Shown here piece by piece: positions 38,055-45,818 of a DNA stretch of 64,000 nucleotides (position 1 is its first letter; every line of letters starts with the position of its first letter). Source of the DNA: Elioraea tepidiphila DSM 17972. GTDB taxonomy: Bacteria > Pseudomonadota > Alphaproteobacteria > Acetobacterales > Acetobacteraceae. The notes beneath the pieces are model-generated. The model was not told where the DNA came from, made no database searches, and worked only from the letters and a program-made list of their open reading frames with translations. Where the stretch lies: assembly GCF_000378465.1 (NCBI RefSeq), contig NZ_KB899913.1:124001-188000 (forward strand), written 5' to 3'. Made by a program: the position numbers and the translations under genes.

Positions 38055-38882
38055 ATGGGGCGCTATCTGCGTCCGACGAGCCTGGCCGAGGCGCTGGCCG
38101 CCATGTCGGCCGCGCCGCGCGTCCCGCTGGCGGGCGGCACCGACCACTACCCGGCGCGGGTCGGGGTCAGCCCCGACGAGGATCTGCTCGACCTCAGCGC
38201 CATCCCTGGCCTGCGCGGGATCGCCGAGGATGACACCGGCTGGCGCTTCGGCGCCGCGACCACCTGGACGGATGTGATCGAGGCGCGCCTGCCGCCGTTG
38301 TTCGACGGGCTCAAGGCGGCCGCGCGCGAGGTCGGCGGCATGCAGATCCAGAACGCCGGCACGCTCGGCGGCAATCTGTGCAACGCGAGCCCGGCCGCCG
38401 ACGGCACGCCGAACTGGATCGCCCTCGACGCCGAGGTCGAGCTCGCGAGCGCGGCCGGCGCGCGCACCCTGCCTGTCAGCGCCTTCGTGCTCGGCAACCG
38501 CCGCACCGACCGCCGCCCGGACGAGCTCCTGACCGCGATCCGCGTGCGACGCCCGCACGGGCCGGCGCGCGGCACGTTCCTGAAGCTCGGCGCACGGCGG
38601 TATCTCGTCATCAGCATCGCCATGGTCGCCGCGGTCGCCACCTTCGATGCGACCGGACGCGTCGCCGAGGCGCGGATCGCGGTGGGCGCGTGCAGCCCCG
38701 TGCCAATGCGGCTTGACGCGCTCGAGGCGCGCCTCGCGGGCAAGCGCCCGGACCCCGCGCTGGTCGAGCCCACCGACCTCGCCCCTCTGGCGCCGATCGA
38801 CGACGTTCGCGGCACCGCAGCCTATCGCCGCGACGCCGCGCTCACGCTGGTGCGGCGCGCGCTGGCAGGACTCGCGGCATGA
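38055..38882 (+). CDS. FAD-binding subunit of a xanthine-dehydrogenase-family Mo hydroxylase
   Basis: This 275-residue medium subunit binds FAD and passes electrons from the Mo/Fe-S subunit. It begins MGRYLRPTSLAEALAAM; typical boxes are VPLAGGTDHYP (FAD loop) and NAGTLGGNLCNASPAADGTP (FAD pyrophosphate binding). The C-terminal domain resembles the CO-dehydrogenase flavoprotein tail. AGGGGAGAGG precedes the ATG. Its stop overlaps the ATG of the large subunit (ATGA). Confidence 0.9.
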   Translation: MGRYLRPTSLAEALAAMSAAPRVPLAGGTDHYPARVGVSPDEDLLDLSAIPGLRGIAEDDTGWRFGAATTWTDVIEARLPPLFDGLKAAAREVGGMQIQNAGTLGGNLCNASPAADGTPNWIALDAEVELASAAGARTLPVSAFVLGNRRTDRRPDELLTAIRVRRPHGPARGTFLKLGARRYLVISIAMVAAVATFDATGRVAEARIAVGACSPVPMRLDALEARLAGKRPDPALVEPTDLAPLAPIDDVRGTAAYRRDAALTLVRRALAGLAA

Positions 38883-41620
38883 GGTCGCCAGCGACGCGCC
38901 ACGCCCTGCGCGTCAACGGCCGCGACATCGAGGCGCATGTCGCGCCGGAGACGCGGCTCGCCGATGTGCTGCGCGACACGCTCGGGCTCACGGGGACCAA
39001 GATCGGCTGCAACGCCGGCGACTGCGGCGCCTGCACGGTGCTGCTGGACGGGCGGCAGGTCTGCGCCTGTCTCGTGCCGGTCGCGCAGGCGGAGGGTCGT
39101 GCGGTCGAAACTGTGGAAGGACTGGCACGTGAGGGGCGGCTCGCGCCGTTGCAACGCGCCTTCCTCGATCACGGCGCGGCGCAGTGCGGCATCTGCACGC
39201 CGGGGATGCTGATGGCGGCGGCCGATCTGCTCGCCCGCAATCCGTACCCGTCCGAGGCGGAGGTGCTCGACGGCCTCGGCGGCGTGCTGTGCCGCTGCAC
39301 CGGCTACCGCAAGATCGTCGAGGCGGTGCTGGCGGTCGGCCGGAACCATGCCGCGGCGGACCCGGCCCCACCCGCCGGACGCGCGGTGGGCGCGCGGCTG
39401 CCCAAGACCGACGGCGCGCCTAAGGTGACGGGCGCCGATCGCTTCGGCGCCGATGCGCTGCCCGAGACCGCCTGGCTGACGCTCCGCGCCGTGCGCAGCC
39501 CGCACACCCACGCCAGGTTCCGCATCGGCGAACTGGCATCGCTGCACGCGCGCTTTCCGGGGCTCGTCGCCGTGCTGACCGCGCGCGACGTTCCCGGCGC
39601 GAACCGCTTCGGCATCTACCCGACCGGCAAGGACCAGCCCGTGTTCGCCGAGGGCGTCGCGCGGATGCGCGGCGAGGCGGTCTGCGCCCTGGTCGGCGAC
39701 GCGGAAACGATCGCCGGGATCCGCGACGAGGATGTGCCGATCGCGTGGGAGCCCCTGCCGCCCGTCACGTTCGATGCCGCGCTCGCCGGTGGCGCGCAGG
39801 ATCTGCACGAGCACGCGCCGGGCAACGTGCTGTGCCGCGGCCGCGTGGTCGCCGGGGATGCGGAGGCCGCGCTCGCGGACGCGACGCATCGCGCGGCCAT
39901 CGCCATCGAGACCGGCTTCGTCGAGCACGCCTATATCGAGCCCGAGGCCGGCTACGCGCGGCGCGTGGGCGACCGGATCGAGATCGTCGCCTGCACCCAG
40001 ACGCCCTACATGGACCGCGACGAGCTTGCGCTCATCCTCGGCATCGCGCCTGAGCATGTGCGTGTGATCCCGACTGCCACGGGCGGCGGCTTCGGCGGCA
40101 AGCTCGATCTCTCGCTCCAGCCGATGATCGCGGTTGCGGCGTGGCGGCTCGGCCGGCCGGTCCGCTGCGTCTACACGCGCCCCGAGAGCATGGCCTCGAC
40201 GACCAAACGCCATCCCGCGCGGATCACGGCCGAGGCCGCGTGCGACGCCGAGGGCCGGCTGCTCGCCTACCGGTTCCACGGCGACTTCAACACCGGCGCC
40301 TATGCCTCCTGGGGGCCGACGGTCGCGAACCGCGTGCCGGTGCATGCGATGGGTCCGTACCGGGTGCCGAACGTGCGGGCGACCAGTGCCGCGATCCACT
40401 CGACCGACACGCCGGCGGGCGCCTTCCGCGGCTTCGGCGTCCCGCAAGCGGCGATAGCGCACGAGGCGCTGATGGACGCGCTGGCCGACCGCGCCGGCAT
40501 CGACCGGCTGGAGTTCCGCGCGCTGAACGCGCTCCGCAAGGGCGATTCCACGGCGACGGGCCAGGTGCTGGACCGCTCGGTGGGCCTCCTCGCCTGCCTC
40601 GATGCGCTGCGGCCGCGCTGGCACGCACTGCGCGCGGAGACGGAGGCGTTCAATCGCGCGGCACACGGCCCCATGCGGCGCGGCGTCGGCGTCGCCTGCA
40701 TGTGGTACGGCATCGGCAACACCTCGATGTCCAACCCTTCCGAGATGACCATCGGGCTCGCCGCCGACGGCACGATCACGCTCTACTCGGGCGCGGTCGA
40801 TATCGGCCAGGGCTCGAACACGATCATGGTGCAGATCGCCGCGGACGCGCTCGGCGTGCCGGCTGACGCGGTACGGCTGGTGCATGGCGACACCGACCGC
40901 ACGCGCGATGCCGGCAAGACCTCGGCCTCGCGCCAGACCTTCGTCTCCGGCAATGCCGCACGGCTCGCCGGTGAGGATCTGCGACGGAAGCTGCTCGCGC
41001 TCGTCAACGCCGGGCCGGATGCGACCATCGCGCCCGACCTGACGATCCACGACGGTGGGCGGGTCGTTCGCCCGGATCTCGCGCGCCTCGCCCCCGACGC
41101 GAACGGCGACGTCCTGGTCGGGCACGGCCGGTTCGATCCGCCGACCACGGCGCTGGATGCGGACGGCCGGGGCGTGCCCTACGCCACCTACGGCTTCGCC
41201 GCGCAGCTCGCCGCGGTCGAAGTCGATATCGACCTGGGCACGGTGCGCGTGACCCGCGTCGTCGCGGCGCACGATGTCGGCCGCGCGGTCAACCCGACCC
41301 AGGTGGAGGGCCAGATCCATGGCGGCGTCGCCCAAGGGCTCGGCCTCGCGCTCATGGAGGAGTTCTTCCCTGGCCGTAACGAGAACCTGCACGACTACCT
41401 GATCCCGACCATCGGCGACATCCCGCCCATCGAGACCATCCTGATCGAGGACCCCGAGCCGCTCGGCCCCTACGGCGCCAAGGGCGTCGGCGAGCCGGCG
41501 CTGATCGCGACCGCGCCCGCGATCCTCGGCGCGATCGCGCACGCGGCGGGGGTGCGTCTCACGCGCGTCCCGGCAACCCCCGATCGCGTGCGGGCGGCGA
41601 TCCTGGCCAAATCCGCATGA
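38879..41620 (+). CDS. Mo hydroxylase, fused [2Fe-2S] and molybdopterin subunit
   Basis: This 913-residue protein joins what are usually two subunits. The ferredoxin domain has Cys44, 49, 52 and 62/64 (CNAGDCGACTVLLDG). The helical [2Fe-2S] domain has Cys103, 106, 138 and 140 (AQCGICTPGM ... CRCTGYRK). From about residue 165 the molybdopterin domain follows, including TGGGFGGKLD, AFRGFGVPQA and near the C-terminus GAKGVGEPAL with the catalytic Glu. It hydroxylates a carbon next to a ring N or an aldehyde using water. Together with the downstream 6-hydroxynicotinate-reductase homologue a pyridine-type substrate is plausible. Confidence 0.92.
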   Translation: MRSPATRHALRVNGRDIEAHVAPETRLADVLRDTLGLTGTKIGCNAGDCGACTVLLDGRQVCACLVPVAQAEGRAVETVEGLAREGRLAPLQRAFLDHGAAQCGICTPGMLMAAADLLARNPYPSEAEVLDGLGGVLCRCTGYRKIVEAVLAVGRNHAAADPAPPAGRAVGARLPKTDGAPKVTGADRFGADALPETAWLTLRAVRSPHTHARFRIGELASLHARFPGLVAVLTARDVPGANRFGIYPTGKDQPVFAEGVARMRGEAVCALVGDAETIAGIRDEDVPIAWEPLPPVTFDAALAGGAQDLHEHAPGNVLCRGRVVAGDAEAALADATHRAAIAIETGFVEHAYIEPEAGYARRVGDRIEIVACTQTPYMDRDELALILGIAPEHVRVIPTATGGGFGGKLDLSLQPMIAVAAWRLGRPVRCVYTRPESMASTTKRHPARITAEAACDAEGRLLAYRFHGDFNTGAYASWGPTVANRVPVHAMGPYRVPNVRATSAAIHSTDTPAGAFRGFGVPQAAIAHEALMDALADRAGIDRLEFRALNALRKGDSTATGQVLDRSVGLLACLDALRPRWHALRAETEAFNRAAHGPMRRGVGVACMWYGIGNTSMSNPSEMTIGLAADGTITLYSGAVDIGQGSNTIMVQIAADALGVPADAVRLVHGDTDRTRDAGKTSASRQTFVSGNAARLAGEDLRRKLLALVNAGPDATIAPDLTIHDGGRVVRPDLARLAPDANGDVLVGHGRFDPPTTALDADGRGVPYATYGFAAQLAAVEVDIDLGTVRVTRVVAAHDVGRAVNPTQVEGQIHGGVAQGLGLALMEEFFPGRNENLHDYLIPTIGDIPPIETILIEDPEPLGPYGAKGVGEPALIATAPAILGAIAHAAGVRLTRVPATPDRVRAAILAKSA

Positions 41621-43116
41621 CCGAAACCAAGCAGTCGACCGACGCGCCAGATGCCGAGGCGCTTGCCCACGCCAAGGATGGCGAGGCCGGGATCGTCACC
41701 TGCGATGCCTGCCCGGTGCTATGCCGCATCCGCCCCGGCCGCACCGGCGCTTGCGACCGCTACGGCAATGTCGAGGGGCGGCTTGCGCGTCTCGATCCCT
41801 TCGTCATTGCCGCGCGCGCCGGCAAGGACGGCGTGATCCCCTTCCTGGGCGCGGGCTGGGATGGCTCGCTGCTGTCGGGCGCCACGGCCTTCGTCACCGG
41901 CATCGGCGCCGGCACCACCTATCCCGACTACAAGCCGGCTCCCTTCATCGTCGCCTCGGAGATCGATGGGGTGGACATGGTGACGGTCGTCACCGAGGGG
42001 ATCTTCAGCTATTGCGGGCTCAAGCTGAAGATCGACACCGACCGCTTCCTCGGCCCCGAATGCGCGCCGGTACGGGTGAATGGCGAACAGGTCGGGCACG
42101 TGACCACGGCCGAATACGGCAGCCAGATGCTGAGCCTCGGTGGCGTGCGTCATCTCACCGGCGGATCGAAGAAGGAAGGCGTCGTCACCTGCGAGACCCT
42201 GCTCGCGCTCGCCAACAAGGGCGCGGTCGAACTCGTGATCGACGGTGGCGCGCGCGTCACCGTGCAGGCCGGCGCGGCGCCGATCATCGACGGCGTGCGT
42301 GAGGAGCGCATGCGTGTGGGCTGCGGCTCGGCTGCGATCGGCATCTTCGCACGCCAGTGGTGCGGCCACGCCGATGAGGTGATCGTGGTGGACGATCACA
42401 TCACGGGCGTGCTCACCGAGCACCAGGCCGGCCGCTTCCTCGACATGCGCCCCTCGGGCATCCGTGTGCGCGGCCGCCGCTCCACGCCGGGGCGCTACTT
42501 CCAGGTCGCCAATCCCGGCACGGGCTGGGGCGGCACCGACATCACGGATCCGCTGGCGATCATCGAGAAGATCGATCCCAAGGTGGCGTGGCCGGGGCTG
42601 CGGCTCCTGATGGTCTCCACCACCGGCGAGCACGCAGCCTGGTTCGTGCTCGACGAGGCGCTGACGCCCCGTCCCGCGCCGATGCCGCCGGAGATCGCCG
42701 CAGTGGTGGAGCGGATCGGCGAGAACTGCGAACCGGCGCTGGTCTCGGTGCTGTTCATGGCGGGCGCGGGCGGCAGCTTGCGCGCCGGCGTCACTGACAA
42801 CCCGGTACGGCTCACCCGTTCGGTACGGCGCGAGGCAACGCGCGTGACCTCGGGCGGTGCGCCGGTCTATGTCTGGCCGGGTGGCGGAATCACCTACATG
42901 ACGGATGTGCTGGCCATGCCCGATGGCAGTTTCGGCTACGTGCCGACCCCGGCGCTGGTGGCGCCGATCGAGTTCACCCTGCCGCTCGCCGATTATGCGG
43001 CGATGGGGGGGCACATGGACCGTGTCCGCCCGCTAGCGTCGCTCCGTGACGAGGCCCGCCTGAAGGCCATCCCCTGGGACCCGGCACAGCCCTGGCCGAT
43101 GGACCGCACCGCATGA
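41617..43116 (+). CDS. 6-hydroxynicotinate reductase homologue
   Basis: This 499-residue protein matches the family of ferredoxin-dependent 6-hydroxynicotinate reductase (EC 1.3.7.1), which in anaerobic nicotinate breakdown partly saturates the ring. The N-terminal cysteines C29, C32, C36 and C46 (CDACPVLCRIRPGRTGAC) can hold a [4Fe-4S] cluster. LLSGATAFVTG carries SGAT at residues 87-90, the motif that ApbE-type enzymes flavinylate on Thr in NqrB/NqrC. The characterised Eubacterium enzyme is reported, as I recall, to carry covalent flavin. It overlaps both neighbours (ATGA). The true substrate here is not proven. Confidence 0.8.
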   Translation: MTETKQSTDAPDAEALAHAKDGEAGIVTCDACPVLCRIRPGRTGACDRYGNVEGRLARLDPFVIAARAGKDGVIPFLGAGWDGSLLSGATAFVTGIGAGTTYPDYKPAPFIVASEIDGVDMVTVVTEGIFSYCGLKLKIDTDRFLGPECAPVRVNGEQVGHVTTAEYGSQMLSLGGVRHLTGGSKKEGVVTCETLLALANKGAVELVIDGGARVTVQAGAAPIIDGVREERMRVGCGSAAIGIFARQWCGHADEVIVVDDHITGVLTEHQAGRFLDMRPSGIRVRGRRSTPGRYFQVANPGTGWGGTDITDPLAIIEKIDPKVAWPGLRLLMVSTTGEHAAWFVLDEALTPRPAPMPPEIAAVVERIGENCEPALVSVLFMAGAGGSLRAGVTDNPVRLTRSVRREATRVTSGGAPVYVWPGGGITYMTDVLAMPDGSFGYVPTPALVAPIEFTLPLADYAAMGGHMDRVRPLASLRDEARLKAIPWDPAQPWPMDRTA

Positions 43117-43973
43117 GCGCCTCCGCAGCGATGCTGCCCGACGGGCGGCTGCATCTGAACCACGGCCCGATCGATGTGGTGTTGCGCGCCTGGGGTGACC
43201 GGACCGAGGTGAAGCGCGCCTACGCCCAGGCTGCCGCGGTATTCCGCGGCGTGCTGCCGGAGCTCTGCCGCGAGTTGCCCCTGCTGCGCCGCCCATTGCC
43301 GGGCGAGCGGCCGCGCGGGCTGGTGGCGCGGCGGATGCACGAGGCCGCCGCGCCCTTCTCCGACCGCTTCGTCACGCCGATGGCCGCCGTGGCCGGCGCG
43401 GTGGCTGATCATCTGCTCGCCGCACTGCGCGATGGGCGGCGACTCAGCCGCGCCTTCGTCAATGACGGCGGGGACATCGCACTGCACCTGGAGCCGGACC
43501 AGTCCTTCCGCTGCGGCGTCGTCACGGATCTCGCGGCACCGGGGCTCGACGCCGTCGCGACGATCACCGCCGAGGACTGGATCGGCGGCATCGCCACCTC
43601 GGGCCGCGCCACAAAGCGCCAGGGCGGGCGTTCGTTCAGCCTCGGCATCGCGGACTCGGTGACCGTGCTCGCCGCCAACGCCGCGACCGCGGATGTCGCG
43701 GCGACACTGATCGCCAACGCCGTCGATCTTCCCGGTCACAAGGCAGTCGAGCGCGTGCCGGCCTCGTCGCTCGATCCCGACAGCGACCTTGGCGACCGGC
43801 TTGTCACCGTGGGCCTCGGGCCGCTCAAGCCGATCGAGATTCGCCACGCGCTCGCCGCCGGGCTTGCCGAGGCAGAGCGTTTCCGCTCGCGCGGGCTGAT
43901 CCGCGCGGCCATCCTGCATCTCGGCGGAGCCCGCGCGGTGTGCGGCCCCGCGCCCGTCGCGATCGCCGCCTGA
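43113..43973 (+). CDS. UPF0280 family protein, ApbE-like fold
   Basis: This 286-residue protein belongs to UPF0280, related in fold to the FAD:protein FMN transferase ApbE. It keeps ApbE-like elements: FVNDGGDIALHL (GGDI at 119-122, the FAD/Mg loop) and SVTVLAANAATADVAAT, whose Asp194-X3-Thr198 matches the metal-binding A-D-xxx-T pattern. No signal peptide is present, so it acts in the cytoplasm, unlike classical ApbE lipoproteins. It is coupled by ATGA overlap to the reductase homologue that carries an SGAT motif. A dedicated flavin-transferase role is inferred. Confidence 0.8.
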   Translation: MSASAAMLPDGRLHLNHGPIDVVLRAWGDRTEVKRAYAQAAAVFRGVLPELCRELPLLRRPLPGERPRGLVARRMHEAAAPFSDRFVTPMAAVAGAVADHLLAALRDGRRLSRAFVNDGGDIALHLEPDQSFRCGVVTDLAAPGLDAVATITAEDWIGGIATSGRATKRQGGRSFSLGIADSVTVLAANAATADVAATLIANAVDLPGHKAVERVPASSLDPDSDLGDRLVTVGLGPLKPIEIRHALAAGLAEAERFRSRGLIRAAILHLGGARAVCGPAPVAIAA

Positions 43974-43987
43974 ACCGGGAGCCGCCG

Positions 43988-44575
43988 ATGTCCGACGCGC
44001 TGATCCGCAAGCTCACCGTGATCCTCGAGGAGACGCATCGCGAGGGCGACCAGGCGGTTGCGCCGCCGACACGCAAGGCCGCGGCCGTCGCGGTGATCGG
44101 CAATCCCTTCGCCGGGCGGCATGTCGAGGACCTGACCGAGCTCGTCGAGGTGGGGGCGATGCTCGGGCGGCTGCTCGCCGAACGTGCGGTGGCCGCGCTC
44201 GGCATCCCCGGAGGGGCGGCGCACAGCTATGGCAAGGCCGCGATCGTCGGCGAGGATGGCGAGCTCGAACACGCAGCGGCGATCCTCCACCCGAAGCTTG
44301 GCGCGCCGGTGCGCGCGGTGCTGGAGAAGGGTGCGGCGCTGATCCCGTCGGCCAAGAAGCGCGGCGGCATGGGCACCCCGATCGACGTGCCGCTCGGCCA
44401 CAAGGATGCGGCCTATGTGCGCAGCCACTTCGACGCGATGGAGGTGCGCCTGCCCGACGCGCCGCGACGCGACGAGATCGTGGTCGCGCTCGTGGTCACC
44501 GACAGCGGCCGGCCCCTGCCGCGGATCGGCGGGCTGACCGTGAACGAGATCGAAGGGCGCGACGGGCTGCGCTAG
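43988..44575 (+). CDS. amino acid synthesis family protein (DUF1185)
   Basis: This 195-residue protein belongs to the poorly studied family misleadingly named amino acid synthesis. It starts RKLTVILEETHREGDQAVAPPTRKAAAVAVIGNPFAG, then has EVGAMLGRLL and AAHSYGKAAIVGEDGELEHAAAILHPKLGAPVR. No catalytic motif can be assigned. It lies 14 bases after the UPF0280 gene as the last member of the operon. Its constant company with reductase homologues and UPF0280 (as I recall from other proteobacteria) suggests a hydrolytic or ring-processing step. Confidence 0.8.
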   Translation: MSDALIRKLTVILEETHREGDQAVAPPTRKAAAVAVIGNPFAGRHVEDLTELVEVGAMLGRLLAERAVAALGIPGGAAHSYGKAAIVGEDGELEHAAAILHPKLGAPVRAVLEKGAALIPSAKKRGGMGTPIDVPLGHKDAAYVRSHFDAMEVRLPDAPRRDEIVVALVVTDSGRPLPRIGGLTVNEIEGRDGLR

Positions 44576-44948
44576 GCCGACGTCGGCAGAGTGTTGTTGA
44601 GAGCCGCCGCCGCCCCGCACGATCGGGCGCAACGGCATGTGCCCGGTTGTCCAGCCGCCGGTGAACGCCAGGACGGTCGATGTCGGTTGGCCGCCGATGG
44701 CGACCTCGAGCTTCACGTTTCGGCGGTGGCTCAAGGGCACCTCGGCGAGCCGCAGCAAGGGTGCCGCTACGCACCCTATGTTCAGTCGATCACGCCACAG
44801 CTTGGGACAACGGAAAGGGCGGCGACACGGTGCCGATCCAGGCCGGTGTCGGCAGACGTGGCGAGGAAACGCCGGCTCGACGCCACCTGCGCCCCACCAC
44901 CGCCCGCCCTTGCGCGCCTCGCTTCAAGCAGGCGAACGGACCCTCAGC
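44576..44948. other. 373-base gap without recognisable gene
   Basis: This stretch separates the Mo-hydroxylase operon from the minus-strand regulator gene. It has short open frames on both strands, but none has a convincing start, ribosome site or family match, and composition at third positions is not as biased as in the neighbouring genes. It could be a decayed gene fragment or untranslated end. I see no clear terminator hairpin in it. Confidence 0.5.
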
Positions 44949-45635
44949 CTAGGCGCTGAGCAGGCCGGCCGCACGCTCCAGGGCACTGCGCCGAACGACA
45001 GTGATCGACCGACGATCAACGCGGATCGCCCCCCCTTCCTCGAGTGCGGCGATCGCCCGTGAAAAGCTCTCCGGGCTCATGCCCAGCCGGCGCGCGACCC
45101 CGCGTTTCGGCTCGCTGATCTGGATCAGGTGCCCCACCTGCCCTTCCAGCTCGCGCAGCAACCACTGGGCCAGCCGCTGCGGTGCATCCCTGAGCTTGAG
45201 GTCCTTGATCTGCTCGATGAGCAGACGCCAGTGCTGCGCCTGCATGTCCACCACCGCCCGGGCGAGCGTCGGCTCGTCGTCGAGAACCTGACGGAACAGG
45301 TCGGCCCGGATCAGCAGGATGCGCGACTCCGCCAGGACGACGCCCGACACCAGATAGGGCAAGGACAGGATCACCGCGGGCACCACCAGTAACGATCCCG
45401 CGCCGAAGATCTCGATCACCGCCTCCTGCGCCGTCCCACCGGACGCCACCAGCCCCACGCGGCCCGACAGCACGAGGTGCACGAACTCGGGCTCCGCGCC
45501 TTCCTCGAACAGCACCGCGCGTGGCGGCAGGATCTGTACGACGCTGCCGTTCACCAGGCGCATCATGACGGCCTCGCCGACGCGGTGGGCAAGCTCGGTC
45601 TCACGGACCAATGTCAGCGTGCTGCTCTGCGGCAT
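44949..45635 (-). CDS. Crp/Fnr family regulator without cysteines (NarR/DNR-like)
   Basis: This 228-residue activator has an N-terminal cyclic-nucleotide-type sensor fold (about 30-115), a dimerisation helix (about 118-145) and a winged helix at 174-210. The recognition helix MSPESFSRAIAAL keeps Glu189, Ser192 and Arg193 in the E-xx-SR spacing of FNR, predicting TTGAC/T half-sites. The protein contains no cysteine, so it cannot hold an FNR-type Fe-S cluster and is more like DNR/NNR/NarR regulators that respond to NO or nitrite/nitrate. It diverges from the nar operon and an Fnr-type site lies just upstream of its start. Confidence 0.88.
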   Translation of the reverse strand: MPQSSTLTLVRETELAHRVGEAVMMRLVNGSVVQILPPRAVLFEEGAEPEFVHLVLSGRVGLVASGGTAQEAVIEIFGAGSLLVVPAVILSLPYLVSGVVLAESRILLIRADLFRQVLDDEPTLARAVVDMQAQHWRLLIEQIKDLKLRDAPQRLAQWLLRELEGQVGHLIQISEPKRGVARRLGMSPESFSRAIAALEEGGAIRVDRRSITVVRRSALERAAGLLSA

Positions 45636-45659
45636 CGCCCCTCCTCAGCGGACCATTTC

Positions 45660-45673
45660 TTGACGTTCGTCAA
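45660..45673. promoter_or_regulatory. Fnr/DNR-type binding site
   Basis: TTGACGTTCGTCAA is a perfect TTGAC-N4-GTCAA palindrome, the consensus for FNR/DNR/NnrR-type regulators. It lies 25 bases from the regulator start and about 150 bases upstream of narK1. The adjacent regulator has the matching E-xx-SR recognition helix. It probably autoregulates the regulator gene, activates nar, or both. Confidence 0.85.
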
Positions 45674-45731
45674 TTAGAAACTTGACGGGTGCGGTGCAGC
45701 AAGAAAGAAACTGCGCGCTCCACGTCTCCCC

Positions 45732-45745
45732 TTGACCTAACGCAA
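45732..45745. promoter_or_regulatory. second, weaker Fnr-type site before narK1
   Basis: TTGACCTAACGCAA matches TTGAC-N4-GTCAA except at two positions of the right half. It is centred about 80 bases before the narK1 start, a better distance for class II activation of nar than the perfect site. Assignment rests on pattern alone. Confidence 0.5.
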
Positions 45746-45818
45746 GGGATGCCCGGCACGCCAGCGCCAGCCTGCACGCACCCGCGGCCGCAATGCCGGC
45801 GGGAGCGGAGCCGGAGCG

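Noticed and set aside
38822-41542. Long open frame antisense to the Mo hydroxylase large subunit
   Set aside because: Shadow of a gene with complete Fe-S and Mo motifs; product is Arg/Gly/Ala-rich with no fold.
44591-44959. A 122-codon open frame in the gap before the regulator gene
   Set aside because: Product is Arg/Ala/Pro-rich with no ribosome site or family resemblance, and its end runs into the regulator gene on the other strand.
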